This document shows positions 43,623-53,095 of a stretch of 64,000 bases of DNA, piece by piece; position 1 is the first letter of the stretch, and every line of letters starts with the position of its first letter. Below the pieces are notes generated by a model. That model made no database searches and had not been told where the DNA came from. It worked only from the letters and a program-made list of their open reading frames with translations. Origin of the DNA: Rhizosphaericola mali (GTDB lineage: Bacteria > Bacteroidota > Bacteroidia > Chitinophagales > Chitinophagaceae). The DNA lies in contig NZ_CP044016.1 of assembly GCF_004337365.2 (NCBI RefSeq), positions 1,240,001-1,304,000 on the forward strand, read 5' to 3'. The position numbers and the translations under genes were made by a program.

Positions 43623-45011
43623 ATGTCAGACGTTGTAGAAGAATTAATAAAAGTTTTAGGAAAAGACACCGTATTAACAGGAGAGGAGGCGAGCAAACGC
43701 TCTGCTGGGCAATGGAAAAATCCAGGCAATTTGAATTGTTTAGCCTTGATTTTACCTTCGAATACCGAAGAAGTTTCTCAAACATTAAAAATATGCAGTA
43801 AGTATAATCAACCCGTAGTACCTCAAGGAGGTTTGACCAGTGTAACCGAAGCTGCACATTTGAAATCAAATGAAATTGCTATTAGTTTGGAAAGAATGAA
43901 CGCAATTGAAGAGATCAACATAACGAATAAAATTGCGATTGTAGAGGCTGGAGTAGTTCTACTGGATTTGCAACATGCAGCAGAAAAGCAAGATTTATTA
44001 TTTGCCCTAAATCTTGGAGCAAAAGGAAGTTGTATGATCGGAGGAAATATCGCAACGAATGCCGGTGGACTGGAGGCTGTACGTTATGGTGTAATGCGTA
44101 ATTTAGTTTTAGGATTAGAAGTAGTTTTGCCCGACGGAACGATTATTTCTTCTATGAATCAAATGATCAAAAATAATGCAGGTTATGATGTAAAGCAGTT
44201 GTTTATCGGCTCAGAAGGTACTTTGGGAATTATCACAAGAGCTGTGGTCAAATTAGAAGATTTACCTAAAACGACGAATACTGCATTCATTGCTGTGGAT
44301 AGTTTTGAAAAAGCAAGCCAATTATTGCAAAAAGCAAAAAAACATTTGAATCATAATTTGACTTCTTATGAGTTACTTTGGAATAATTATTATAGTTTGA
44401 TGACCTCTTCACCGTCACCTTATATGCCGCCATTACCACAAAATTATCCCTATTATATTTTGATGGAAGTTCGTGGTCAAGATGCAGAAAAAGATACTTA
44501 TGATTTTGAAAATTTCTTAGCCGACAATTTGGAAAATGGTTTAATTGCTGATGCTGCTCCAGCTCAAAATCATAGTGAGTATGAATTATTTTGGGCTATT
44601 AGAGAAAATGTAGAATTGGTATTTTCTGTGTATAAACCTGTATTCTTATTCGATGTGAGTCTTCCTATTTCAGAAATGGAAAACTATATTGCTAAGATTC
44701 ATGCTGATGTAAATAAAGTCTGGCCAGATGCTCCATTTTTCGTTTTTGGTCACATGGCAGATGGTAATTTGCACTTGTATATCAGTTGTGGAGAAGATAA
44801 TGAACAAACGCAAATTGATTTGTACGATATCGTTTTTGCCCCTTTAAAATCCATTGGAGGTTCCGTGACTGCAGAGCATGGTATTGGTTTGGAAAAGAAA
44901 AGATGGTTGGCTACTAGTCGTACGGAAAATGAAATAGCCTTGATGAAGACATTGAAGAAGGCTATTGATCCTTTGAATATTATGAATCCAGGCAAAGTAT
45001 TTGATATATAA
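43623..45011 (+). CDS. FAD-linked 2-hydroxyacid dehydrogenase (GlcD / D-lactate dehydrogenase-like)
   Basis: 462 aa. FAD-binding PCMH domain (about 40-220) with VVPQGGLTSVTEAA (about 61-74) and GSEGTLGIITRAVVKLED (about 199-216), then the FAD-oxidase C domain with GHMADGNLHLYIS (about 376-388) and the ending SVTAEHGIGLEKKRWL (about 418-433). Oxidises a 2-hydroxyacid with electrons going to quinone or flavoprotein. With fucosidase and transporter it could oxidise lactate from fucose breakdown, an inference only. A terminator follows. Confidence 0.88.
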   Translation: MSDVVEELIKVLGKDTVLTGEEASKRSAGQWKNPGNLNCLALILPSNTEEVSQTLKICSKYNQPVVPQGGLTSVTEAAHLKSNEIAISLERMNAIEEINITNKIAIVEAGVVLLDLQHAAEKQDLLFALNLGAKGSCMIGGNIATNAGGLEAVRYGVMRNLVLGLEVVLPDGTIISSMNQMIKNNAGYDVKQLFIGSEGTLGIITRAVVKLEDLPKTTNTAFIAVDSFEKASQLLQKAKKHLNHNLTSYELLWNNYYSLMTSSPSPYMPPLPQNYPYYILMEVRGQDAEKDTYDFENFLADNLENGLIADAAPAQNHSEYELFWAIRENVELVFSVYKPVFLFDVSLPISEMENYIAKIHADVNKVWPDAPFFVFGHMADGNLHLYISCGEDNEQTQIDLYDIVFAPLKSIGGSVTAEHGIGLEKKRWLATSRTENEIALMKTLKKAIDPLNIMNPGKVFDI

Positions 45012-45024
45012 TTTATCAGTATTT

Positions 45025-45066
45025 GAGGTGTTATTAACGATAGAATTTCTTAATAACGCCTCTTTT
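45025..45066 (+). terminator. Terminator after the dehydrogenase gene
   Basis: 13-bp stem (45025-45037 with 45050-45062), one G-U pair, 12-base loop, then TTTT. It lies 13 bases after the stop. Confidence 0.88.
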
Positions 45067-45174
45067 ATTTCTATCAGCATTCTCCCCATTTTGGTTACAA
45101 TTAACCTTTGTTTAGACACTTTCGTTCAAGGAAATCAATAGAAATTTGCATTGTTAAATAAAAATAATTATACA

Positions 45175-45978
45175 ATGTCAAAGACCATCTTTATTACAGG
45201 CGCATCATCAGGTTTGGGAAAAGCCTCCGCAAAACTTTTTCAATCCAAAGGCTGGAATGTCATCGCTACTATGCGTCACCCAGAAAATGAAAGCGAATTA
45301 ACACAACTAGAGCATGTTACGTTATTGCCATTGGATGTGAGCAATGCAAACCAAATAAAAGAAACAGTTACAAAAGCCATAGCATTGCACGACATTGATG
45401 TCGTGTTTAATAACGCAGGATATGGTTTAATGGGAGCACTGGAAACATTGAGCGACGAAAAAATCAATCGTCAAATTAATACAAACCTGCTAGGTGTGAT
45501 ACGAGTCACACAAGCATTTATTCCCTATTTCCGAGAGAAGAAAAATGGCTTATTTATAAGCACAACATCTGTCGGGGGCTTTATGGGATTTCCCTTAAAT
45601 TCCATCTATCATGCTACAAAATTTGCATTGGAAGGTTGGAGCGAAAGTATGGCATTCGAATTAGGTGCCTTTGGTATACGCATCAAAACTGTGGCGCCAG
45701 GAGCAATAGCCACCGACTTTGTAGATCGATCGCTTGATATAAACAAAAGTGCTGATTATGAAGACGTTGAAAATAAATTATTTGAACAAATGGGTGCAAT
45801 GATGCAAAATGCATCTACAGCAGACCAAATAGCGGCAGTTGTTTATCAGGCAGCTACCGATGAAAATGATCAATTAAGATATTTGGCAGGTAGCGATGCT
45901 ACCGAGTTATATGCTCGTCGCACCGAAATCGGGACAGAGGCATCTCAACAGGAATTTCGTAAAATGTTTGCCATATAA
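45175..45978 (+). CDS. Short-chain dehydrogenase/reductase
   Basis: 267 aa from ATG 45175; the start at 45151 adds 8 residues before the usual MSKTIFITG and is less likely. Classical SDR landmarks are TGASSGLG (8-15), NNAGYG (about 79-84), the catalytic Ser (STTSVGG, about 130-136) and YHATK (about 146-150). Probably NADP(H)-dependent, substrate unknown. It is followed by a terminator and then an AraC gene that likely controls it. Confidence 0.92.
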   Translation: MSKTIFITGASSGLGKASAKLFQSKGWNVIATMRHPENESELTQLEHVTLLPLDVSNANQIKETVTKAIALHDIDVVFNNAGYGLMGALETLSDEKINRQINTNLLGVIRVTQAFIPYFREKKNGLFISTTSVGGFMGFPLNSIYHATKFALEGWSESMAFELGAFGIRIKTVAPGAIATDFVDRSLDINKSADYEDVENKLFEQMGAMMQNASTADQIAAVVYQAATDENDQLRYLAGSDATELYARRTEIGTEASQQEFRKMFAI

Positions 45979-45980
45979 TG

Positions 45981-46020
45981 AAATGAAACGACTGCTAAAT
46001 CAAGCAGTCGTTTCATTTTT
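45981..46020 (+). terminator. Terminator of the SDR gene
   Basis: Perfect 16-bp stem (45981-45996 with 46003-46018), 6-base loop and a T-run, starting 2 bases after the stop. Confidence 0.92.
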
Positions 46021-46021
46021 G

Positions 46022-46029
46022 TAAATTTG
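46022..46029 (+). promoter_or_regulatory. -7 element of the AraC gene
   Basis: TAAATTTG matches TAnnTTTG, directly after the terminator T-run and 18 bases before the ATG, so the AraC gene has its own start signal. Confidence 0.5.
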
Positions 46030-46047
46030 TAAAAGAATAAAATCGCC

Positions 46048-46962
46048 ATGTATATTATCAATTCTATATCCGAATTCCATGACCATTTATCCCTACCTGC
46101 ACCGCTACATCCTTTGGTCAGCGTGAATGATGTGTCAAATATTCAACCAAAAGAGAGTAAAATATGGCAACAGTTTTATGGTAACTTTTATTGTATTTCA
46201 CTCAAAAAAGATGTCAAAGCAACTGTTAAGTACGGGCAACAATACTATGATTTCAATAAGGGAACGATGAATTTTATAGCACCAAAGCAAATTCAATCCT
46301 TGTCCGTTTCGGAAATTCAAAAAATGAAAATTGAATGTGGAAAAGGTTATATGTTGCTTTTTCATCCCGACTTTCTAGCGAAAAGCCCTCTTTCATTAAA
46401 GATAAAATCTTGTAGCTTTTTTTCCTATTCCGTCAATGAAGCCTTACATCTTTCAGAAAAAGAAGAGCAAGATATTATTGAAATATTTAGAAAAATAGAA
46501 GCGGAATATCAACACATCGATGCACATACACAAGACATTATTTTGTCACAAATAGAACTAATCCTTAATTATAGCAATAGATTTTATGAGCGTCAATTCA
46601 TTACTCGAAAAGCCGTAAACAATGATTTACTTTTCAAAATGGAACAACTATTAACGGATTATTTTGAAAAGGAAGAATCTTTGAAACGAGGATTACCAAC
46701 GGTGGATTATATTGCCAATAAACTCAACCTATCCGCAAACTATTTAAGTGATATGTTACGCTCGCTTACAGGACAAAATACACAACAACACATCCATGAA
46801 AAACTGATTGAAAAAGCTAAAGAAAAACTTTCCACTACAAACCTTTCCGTTAGCGAAATTGCTTATGAACTTGGATTTGGGCAACCACAATCTTTCAATA
46901 GACTTTTCAAAAAGAGAACCCAGCAAAGCCCATTAGAATTTCGCGAGTCGTTTAATTTATAG
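46048..46962 (+). CDS. AraC-family transcriptional regulator (next to SDR gene)
   Basis: 304 aa. N-terminal beta-rich effector domain (about 1-180) and a C-terminal AraC domain (about 205-302): VDYIANKLNLSANYLSDMLRSLTG and VSEIAYELGFGQPQSFNRLFKKRTQQSP. The SDR-plus-AraC arrangement is common in Bacteroidota, where the regulator senses an electrophile or other small molecule and induces the reductase. The inducer is unknown here. Confidence 0.92.
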   Translation: MYIINSISEFHDHLSLPAPLHPLVSVNDVSNIQPKESKIWQQFYGNFYCISLKKDVKATVKYGQQYYDFNKGTMNFIAPKQIQSLSVSEIQKMKIECGKGYMLLFHPDFLAKSPLSLKIKSCSFFSYSVNEALHLSEKEEQDIIEIFRKIEAEYQHIDAHTQDIILSQIELILNYSNRFYERQFITRKAVNNDLLFKMEQLLTDYFEKEESLKRGLPTVDYIANKLNLSANYLSDMLRSLTGQNTQQHIHEKLIEKAKEKLSTTNLSVSEIAYELGFGQPQSFNRLFKKRTQQSPLEFRESFNL

Positions 46963-47068
46963 GTCTAATCTTTTTTAACAAATAACCAATTATTATTAAT
47001 TACTAATCATATGGACATAAAACCTCATGGAACTTATTATTTCTCTTCTAAAAATGTCTTTTAAAACA

Positions 47069-48424
47069 TCAAATATTAGAGGAATATACTTTTCTGTGAA
47101 TATTATTTTTTTTATTAAGATAATATAGCGCAATTGAGGAAACTGCAAGTGCAATAATTAGCCAAATGGCATGTGTATATTCGTTTGCGATAAATTCCGT
47201 GAGAAAATTAGGCGTTCCGGTGCTCCGTTCTAAAATCCAAGCAATAGACGATGTGATAGCTAAAACTGCACCTGCAATTCTGAAATATTTGTAATGTTTT
47301 GTTCGACTTAGTAAAATTAACCAAGGAAAAACTATGAGAACTACCAATAATTGCATTACTTCAATTCCGATATTGAATCCAAGAATGCTAAGTGCTAAAG
47401 AACTTCCACTAAGATTCATTTCTGATAAAACTGATGCGAATGCCATCCCATGAATGAGTCCAAACCCGCCAGAAATAAAGAATTCTTTCCCCGGAAATAA
47501 AGGTGTAATCGCATGAATGGCAGATATTAAAATAGAAACTGCAATCAAAATTTCTATTATTTGTGATGGCGCTATAAACCATCCTGCAGCACCTAATAAC
47601 AAAGTAATGGAGTGACCAATAGTAAACGCTGTAATGATTTTTAATAAAGCTTTTAAACTAAACGAAACGCCTCCAAATGTGCTCCATTTCTTTTTCCTAA
47701 CTATCAAAGGCGAGGGGAGTAGGAGCACTAACAAAAACATCAAATGGTCTGTACCATCCTTGATATGTCGCATTCCAAGCTCAAATATATTTTTAAAACC
47801 AGTCCAATTACTTCCTTCGTCAAGATTTATTTCGAGTGGATGCACAAGATTGTCGCCTCCTATTCGAATATTCATTGGATTACTTTCTGCAGTCAAGCTA
47901 TCAGAACGTCCTGTTTCCCAATCATTTCGTACCACTACAAAAATAATATGGTTTGCTACCTGATGAACTACACCATCGTAGTGAAGAAAAAAATGTCTTG
48001 TATTCTCTCCAATTGGAGGTATTAATGTTAAATAAGCCTTTAATTCCCAAAATGCCGGTCCACTTGTAACCTGTTCATCTTTTATCAATTCTAAATTATT
48101 CAGATCTACAGACCAGGGTTTAGCACCTTTTATAAATGCTTGCGTATGTTGAAGAATATAGGATTTTAGTTGATCTTTTTTTTCCTCGTATAATGTTTCA
48201 GGATTTTCGGATAAGCGATAGCCTACCGCCAATTCCAATTCAGATAGAGGAATATGCAATTCCATAACAACTTTGTTTGGACTAATATCCAAATAAGCTA
48301 CACTATATGGAGCTTGATGAGCATATGTATTGTTACTACATACAATAGATAATAAACTGAAGAGTATAAATAAACACAATTTGTATGCAAAATTGTGTTT
48401 ATTTATAAAACTGCTTTTAGCCAT
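47069..48424 (-). CDS. HupE/UreJ-family membrane protein
   Basis: 451 aa. Signal peptide (about 15-36, TYAHQ), a periplasmic domain (about 37-210), then a C-terminal HupE/UreJ membrane region (about 220-445) of six to seven helices with GMRHIKDGTDHLMFLLVLLL (about 215-234), where the His and Asp may bind metal. HupE/UreJ proteins are linked to nickel or other metal uptake. It follows the DUF3500 gene by 10 bases, so they act together. Confidence 0.9.
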   Translation of the reverse strand: MAKSSFINKHNFAYKLCLFILFSLLSIVCSNNTYAHQAPYSVAYLDISPNKVVMELHIPLSELELAVGYRLSENPETLYEEKKDQLKSYILQHTQAFIKGAKPWSVDLNNLELIKDEQVTSGPAFWELKAYLTLIPPIGENTRHFFLHYDGVVHQVANHIIFVVVRNDWETGRSDSLTAESNPMNIRIGGDNLVHPLEINLDEGSNWTGFKNIFELGMRHIKDGTDHLMFLLVLLLPSPLIVRKKKWSTFGGVSFSLKALLKIITAFTIGHSITLLLGAAGWFIAPSQIIEILIAVSILISAIHAITPLFPGKEFFISGGFGLIHGMAFASVLSEMNLSGSSLALSILGFNIGIEVMQLLVVLIVFPWLILLSRTKHYKYFRIAGAVLAITSSIAWILERSTGTPNFLTEFIANEYTHAIWLIIALAVSSIALYYLNKKNNIHRKVYSSNI

Positions 48425-48434
48425 AGATAACTAT

Positions 48435-49541
48435 TTATAATCCAATATAATCTCTGGAGTGATCGCGCATAACCGTATGGTAGTGAATTTGACTTGTGAA
48501 TACAACGCCAGTTTGACAGATAAATTCAATCCAAACACTTGGTCCATCTATTCTTACATAGTCCGTATTGGTTGTGAAAAAGGAACTAGCATTTCCCGTA
48601 GTCGCACTTGAATTACTAGCGTAACATACATAAGTACTTGCTAATTCATTATAATAAGTTGCGCGTATCGCTGCAGCTTGAGCCGAGTCAAGGTCATTAA
48701 TCCACGGTTGTATTGCCGCCCAGACCTTGGCTTGTGCTGTAGTACTAAGACTACTAACTTTAATACCTTGTTTAGTTGTTGGCATTGTGTTAGAAGTTGA
48801 TCCTGGAACCATCAAACAATCAGAAAATGTAGAAGATATCTTCGCAGAAGATAGTTCAGAACTGGTGAAAGAACCAAGCATATTTTGTGAAACTGATAAT
48901 TCATCTGCAAGAGGAGTGGAATAGGTCGTACTATTAACAGTGAATGATCCATGTGGTTCAACACCTTCATGTAAAGGCGTTATACTAACTATCGTATCTG
49001 CATCAAAAGTTACATTAGAGGCATAATGATGTCCCCCATATTGCAACATCCATTTACCAGTGGTGCTTGGCGTACCTAAAAATGCGATAACATAGTTTCC
49101 TGATCCGTAAGAACTGCCTCCACCATTAGCATTCAAATAATCGTCTGCTGCACGTATAGTTTGATATTCTTCATAACCATCACCAGAATAGGCGGTACCT
49201 GCAACAGCTTGGATTAGGGCTAAAGCTGCTGTCTGTTGTGCAGTCGTCAAACTACTCATTAAAAGACCATTTCTACAACTTAATCCACAAGGTAAATTTG
49301 ACCAGCGCTTAGCGTTTGTAAGCGTATAATCTAATATAATGCTCGATTGTTGTGATGTCGTAAGTGTCGCCAAAAAAGTATTAGCAAGACACACAACTTT
49401 TGCCGAACCTGTTAATGATGAACAATCACTTGTAGTTGTATCAGTGTCTGTATCAGAACTTTCGTCTTTTGCATTTTTTTTACAAGAAATAACTAATAAA
49501 CTAAGAACAATAGTAACAGAAAATAAAAATTTTCGTTTCAT
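48435..49541 (-). CDS. DUF3500 lipoprotein
   Basis: 368 aa with a lipobox (LLVISC, Cys20) and an Asp/Thr-rich linker. The DUF3500 domain follows: CGLSCRNGLLMSSLTTAQQTAALALIQ in the first half (about 83-109), GGHHYASN (about 169-176), and the closing VWIEFICQ ... HYHTVMRDHSRDYIG (about 334-367). Repeated His residues suggest metal binding, consistent with the HupE partner. Family function is unknown. Confidence 0.88.
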   Translation of the reverse strand: MKRKFLFSVTIVLSLLVISCKKNAKDESSDTDTDTTTSDCSSLTGSAKVVCLANTFLATLTTSQQSSIILDYTLTNAKRWSNLPCGLSCRNGLLMSSLTTAQQTAALALIQAVAGTAYSGDGYEEYQTIRAADDYLNANGGGSSYGSGNYVIAFLGTPSTTGKWMLQYGGHHYASNVTFDADTIVSITPLHEGVEPHGSFTVNSTTYSTPLADELSVSQNMLGSFTSSELSSAKISSTFSDCLMVPGSTSNTMPTTKQGIKVSSLSTTAQAKVWAAIQPWINDLDSAQAAAIRATYYNELASTYVCYASNSSATTGNASSFFTTNTDYVRIDGPSVWIEFICQTGVVFTSQIHYHTVMRDHSRDYIGL

Positions 49542-49653
49542 GAGTTGATTTTTTTGATGAATTATTTAAATCAGTATATGAATTTATTACTATGTATAAT
49601 TAGTTAAGATAAAATGGGGTGAAATGATAATTATTTGTGGTGAAATTTAAAAG

Positions 49654-50361
49654 TCATTTATTCTGAAAAAGATCAAATTGCTGTCTGAAATTTTTATCGA
49701 AGTTCTTCCCGATAGGAATTTCTTCTTTATCTATGATAATACTCTTACTTTTAATTATTTCAATTTTATCTAGAGAAATAAGGAAGGATTTGTGAATTCT
49801 AACAAAACTAGGTTCTTCCAACTTTTCCACCAGTCCCTTCATTGTCAATCGAACAACATGCGAAGTTTGATCTGTTAAAAATATTTTCAAATAATTATCT
49901 AATGATTTGACATACAATATTTTATTTAAATATATCTTAACGTCTCCAGCGTCTAATCGCAAAATTATGAATTGAGAATCAAAACCGTTATTAGCGTGCT
50001 GATTTATTGAAAATTGTTCTTTAACATGCAAAATTGCCTGCATAAATCTCTCCTTCGAAAATGGTTTTAATAGATAGTCAGATGCATGAAGTTCGTAACT
50101 TTCCAAGGCAAATTCACTATAGGAAGTTGTGAAAATAAGAAGTGGCTTATAGGGTAATGATTTATAAAAATCAATACCCGAAATTGCGGGCATATTTATA
50201 TCTAATAAAAGTACATCTACCTTATTTTTAAGTATATATTCAAATGCTAAATCTGTATTGGTGAATACTTTTAAAGAGGTTAAGAAATTGATATTTTGAC
50301 AATAGGTTTCTATTATGTCAAGTGCCAATGGCTCGTCATCTATGGCTATTGCCTTCATCAT
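49654..50361 (-). CDS. LytTR-type response regulator
   Basis: 235 aa. Receiver domain (1-120) with Asp9-Asp10, phospho-acceptor Asp54 (LLLDINMP), and Lys near 101 (LLKPFSK); LytTR DNA-binding domain (about 135-233; ILYVKSLDNYLKIFL, VRIHKSFLISLDKI). A second Met lies immediately after the first, so either may be used. Start overlaps the kinase stop by 4 bases. DUF3500-HupE, 112 bp upstream of it on the map and downstream in transcription, may be its target. Confidence 0.94.
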   Translation of the reverse strand: MMKAIAIDDEPLALDIIETYCQNINFLTSLKVFTNTDLAFEYILKNKVDVLLLDINMPAISGIDFYKSLPYKPLLIFTTSYSEFALESYELHASDYLLKPFSKERFMQAILHVKEQFSINQHANNGFDSQFIILRLDAGDVKIYLNKILYVKSLDNYLKIFLTDQTSHVVRLTMKGLVEKLEEPSFVRIHKSFLISLDKIEIIKSKSIIIDKEEIPIGKNFDKNFRQQFDLFQNK

Positions 50362-51446
50362 ACTAAATCAATTGATAAGGAAACTTTAAATTCGTTGTTT
50401 CTATTTTGAATATTCAAATGATATTGACCAGGATAGATAGATTGTAATCTAGCTTTTGTATTTTCTACACCGATACCATTAGACTCCATTTTTTTATTGG
50501 GAATTTCCATAATTGTATTGGATATATAAAATTCTAGTTTGTTATCTAGGATATTTATTTTAATTATGATTTCTCCCATTTTTATAGTCGGATTGATACC
50601 GTATTTAAAAGCATTTTCGATAAAAGTAATCAATATTAATGGGGCAATTCTATTATGTCTGGGTTTTCCATTTAATTCATAAATAACATTTACAGTATTT
50701 CCTAGTCTAGCTTTTTGCAATTCTATATAGTTGAAAATATAATCTAATTCTTTTTGTAACGGAATTCTTTGTGCACTTACATCTTTTATTAAATAACGCA
50801 TCAAGCCAGAAAGATTTAAAATAGCATTACTTGTGCTTGCATCATTTTTAATTGAAAGTGCATATATACTATTTAGTGTATTGAATAAAAAATGAGGGTT
50901 AATCTGAGCATTGAGTCGTGATAATTCTGCCTGCAAATTGTCTTCTTTTATTTTAGCTAAATTGTCTCTTGTTTTAATCAAAAAGGATATTAGAAATGCA
51001 GTAAAAAACAAGTATATATGCCGTCTTAATTCATGAATGGAAAATAATAAAATAGACCTAGGATTATCTATCTTGGGGGTAATAGGAGCAAGTAATGGAG
51101 AAATTGTATCTTCTCCTGGTGGTGGTCCTGGAGGTTTCCCAACTATATCCTCATTTATAAAATTTCCAAGTAAATGGGGTATAGGGAGGATTATAAATAA
51201 ATAAAGAATGACCACCATAACATACCAGAAAGTTTTATTTAGAAAATAAAGTTTGGGAATAAAAATGTAATAGTTTAGATACAAAAAAGATAAAATAGTA
51301 ATGTTGGCAATCATGTCTTGCACAACTGCACGTGTAAATGTAAAAAATGATTCGCCTGGTAATCGTTCAAAAACAAGCGCAGGCAATACTATAAATAATA
51401 TGAAAAAGAAAAAGTGAATTGCAATTGGCCTACGCTTTGTTTGCAT
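50358..51446 (-). CDS. LytS-type sensor histidine kinase
   Basis: 362 aa. Four membrane helices (about 8-28, 45-65, 72-92, 135-158) with a proline-rich loop (KPPGPPPGEDT, about 104-114), then the His_kinase domain with His185 in NPHFLFNTLNSIY and an HATPase region with FIENAFKYGINP (about 271-282). There is no large sensory domain, so the signal is probably sensed in the membrane or the Pro-rich loop. Paired with the LytTR gene by a 4-base overlap. Confidence 0.93.
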   Translation of the reverse strand: MQTKRRPIAIHFFFFILFIVLPALVFERLPGESFFTFTRAVVQDMIANITILSFLYLNYYIFIPKLYFLNKTFWYVMVVILYLFIILPIPHLLGNFINEDIVGKPPGPPPGEDTISPLLAPITPKIDNPRSILLFSIHELRRHIYLFFTAFLISFLIKTRDNLAKIKEDNLQAELSRLNAQINPHFLFNTLNSIYALSIKNDASTSNAILNLSGLMRYLIKDVSAQRIPLQKELDYIFNYIELQKARLGNTVNVIYELNGKPRHNRIAPLILITFIENAFKYGINPTIKMGEIIIKINILDNKLEFYISNTIMEIPNKKMESNGIGVENTKARLQSIYPGQYHLNIQNRNNEFKVSLSIDLV

Positions 51447-51643
51447 TATTAAAACGCTTTTTGATATAAAAAATGAGTATGAATAAAGATATATGAAATC
51501 TCAATTAGTTCATTTTAATATTTCATCTTAAATTATTTTCGATAAAACACTAATACCAAAAGCAATTTGTTCATGAACATTCGTTGGAGTATAACATACT
51601 TAACATAATATAAATTATAGGAAAATAATATTACCAATTTTTC

Positions 51644-52225
51644 CTAGTATTTCCAACGTAACTTCAACGTTGCCAATAAGTTATTAGAATATAAATTAGT
51701 TTGCATAGAAAGATTCGGGCTAATATCGAAATGTTTTAAATGTGCAGAAACTGCGGCATCTGCAACATTCAATCCCCATAAAATAAAAAACCACAGGGCT
51801 GCGTAATCCTGATTTCTTCGAAATTGATTTCTTTGATTCTGAATTGCACCTAATAATGCATCTCGATTATTTGATTTTTTAAATGCAGTTAAATATGCTG
51901 CATCCAATTGGTTGATTTTTTGAAGATCAATCTGCCCAGAATTGTCAACAGCGTGTAATAAGATTTCGTAATTTTTTTGCGCAGTTTTCCGATCTGACTT
52001 ATTGTCAAAAAATAAAACGGCTGGAATAGTTACAGCGCCAACAGCAATTGGAATTTTCCAATATTGTTTATTGTATGCTTGTCCCCAACCTGGTAAAATC
52101 AACGAGCGTAAAGTTGCTTTTTTCGGGTCTGGAAATTTTGATTTTGTGGTATCTGTTCTCTGAGCGGAAATTGAATTTTGAAATAGAAAATATACAAAAG
52201 TTAAGCTAAGGATTCGGTTAAGCAT
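51644..52225 (-). CDS. DUF5683 membrane protein
   Basis: 193 aa from ATG 52225, chosen because a signal-peptide-like MLNRILSLTFVYFLF follows; the ATG at 52300 would add 25 charged residues. Landmarks are the LPGWGQAYNKQYWKIPI segment (about 43-59), a short membrane hairpin, NQRNQFRRNQDYAALWFFILWGLNVADAAVSAHL (about 130-163). DUF5683 is common in Bacteroidota and of unknown function. Downstream of the LuxR gene in the same direction. Confidence 0.82.
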   Translation of the reverse strand: MLNRILSLTFVYFLFQNSISAQRTDTTKSKFPDPKKATLRSLILPGWGQAYNKQYWKIPIAVGAVTIPAVLFFDNKSDRKTAQKNYEILLHAVDNSGQIDLQKINQLDAAYLTAFKKSNNRDALLGAIQNQRNQFRRNQDYAALWFFILWGLNVADAAVSAHLKHFDISPNLSMQTNLYSNNLLATLKLRWKY

Positions 52226-52308
52226 GTTTGGTGAAATATTTAGAGCAATGTACACGCTCCTAATTTTTCTAACTACTTTTTTCGTGCTAATGTTTTGCAA
52301 AAATTCCT

Positions 52309-53070
52309 TTACAACAATTGCATTTTTTCTGCAACGCGACAGGCTTCCATAGAATTGTCGACGCGCAATTTTTCCAAAATATTCTGACGATGACGATTAA
52401 CCGTATTGTTACTGATAGATAATTGATGTGCGATTTCCTTACTCATTTTTCCTTGACGGATCAGTTGTAAGATTTCAATCTCGCGCGTTGATAATATGGT
52501 GGACGATTGCGTCTTATCTGGAATAATCGCTTTACCAGAAAAGGAATGAATAATCTGGTTAGGAAAATTTTCATTGAACACATTTTCGGGTATTGCATTA
52601 TACAAACATAAGGACAACCAGATGCTGCCATTTTGCAGATTGGCAACATAATACATTCGATGTTGGATCCATATAAATTGATCTGATGCATTACGCATTC
52701 TTATTCGACAAGTCGTGTAGTATTGAGGACGATTTTCTAGAGAAATGGTTTTTAAATATTGGAAAAATTGTAATTCTAATACGTGCTTTTCCAATAAATC
52801 ATCCGAATGCATTTTGGCAAAAATCTCTTCTTCCCAGATCGATTCAATTTCATTTTCTGGATGCTCCAATCCTAGTGCGTGTGCCAATAACCCATGATAA
52901 ATATAACTTTTGTTTTCTTTCATATCGCTCAATACGACAATCGCATTTTCAATATTGGCATAAGTTTGTGCCATTATTTTATATTTATCCAAATCCAAAA
53001 ACATCTCTTTTTCTTCCGAAAAATCTTGCTCCAATAAAGTATCGTTCAATGTGTTTTTGATTTGTTTCAT
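52309..53070 (-). CDS. LuxR-type regulator with PAS-like N-terminus
   Basis: 253 aa. The N-terminal half (about 30-175) looks like a PAS fold (YIYHGLLAHALGL, FIWIQHRMYYVANLQNGS), and a GerE/LuxR helix-turn-helix follows (about 190-250: LSTREIEILQLIRQGKMSKEIAHQLSIS). No phosphorylation site of a receiver is seen, so a ligand or redox state may be sensed. Divergent from the acetyltransferase operon. Confidence 0.9.
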   Translation of the reverse strand: MKQIKNTLNDTLLEQDFSEEKEMFLDLDKYKIMAQTYANIENAIVVLSDMKENKSYIYHGLLAHALGLEHPENEIESIWEEEIFAKMHSDDLLEKHVLELQFFQYLKTISLENRPQYYTTCRIRMRNASDQFIWIQHRMYYVANLQNGSIWLSLCLYNAIPENVFNENFPNQIIHSFSGKAIIPDKTQSSTILSTREIEILQLIRQGKMSKEIAHQLSISNNTVNRHRQNILEKLRVDNSMEACRVAEKMQLL

Positions 53071-53095
53071 ATATACCCATGGTTATTATTCAGTA

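Noticed and set aside
52686-53060. Plus-strand 124-aa ORF inside the LuxR gene
   Set aside because: Antisense to the regulator, whose domains are clear.
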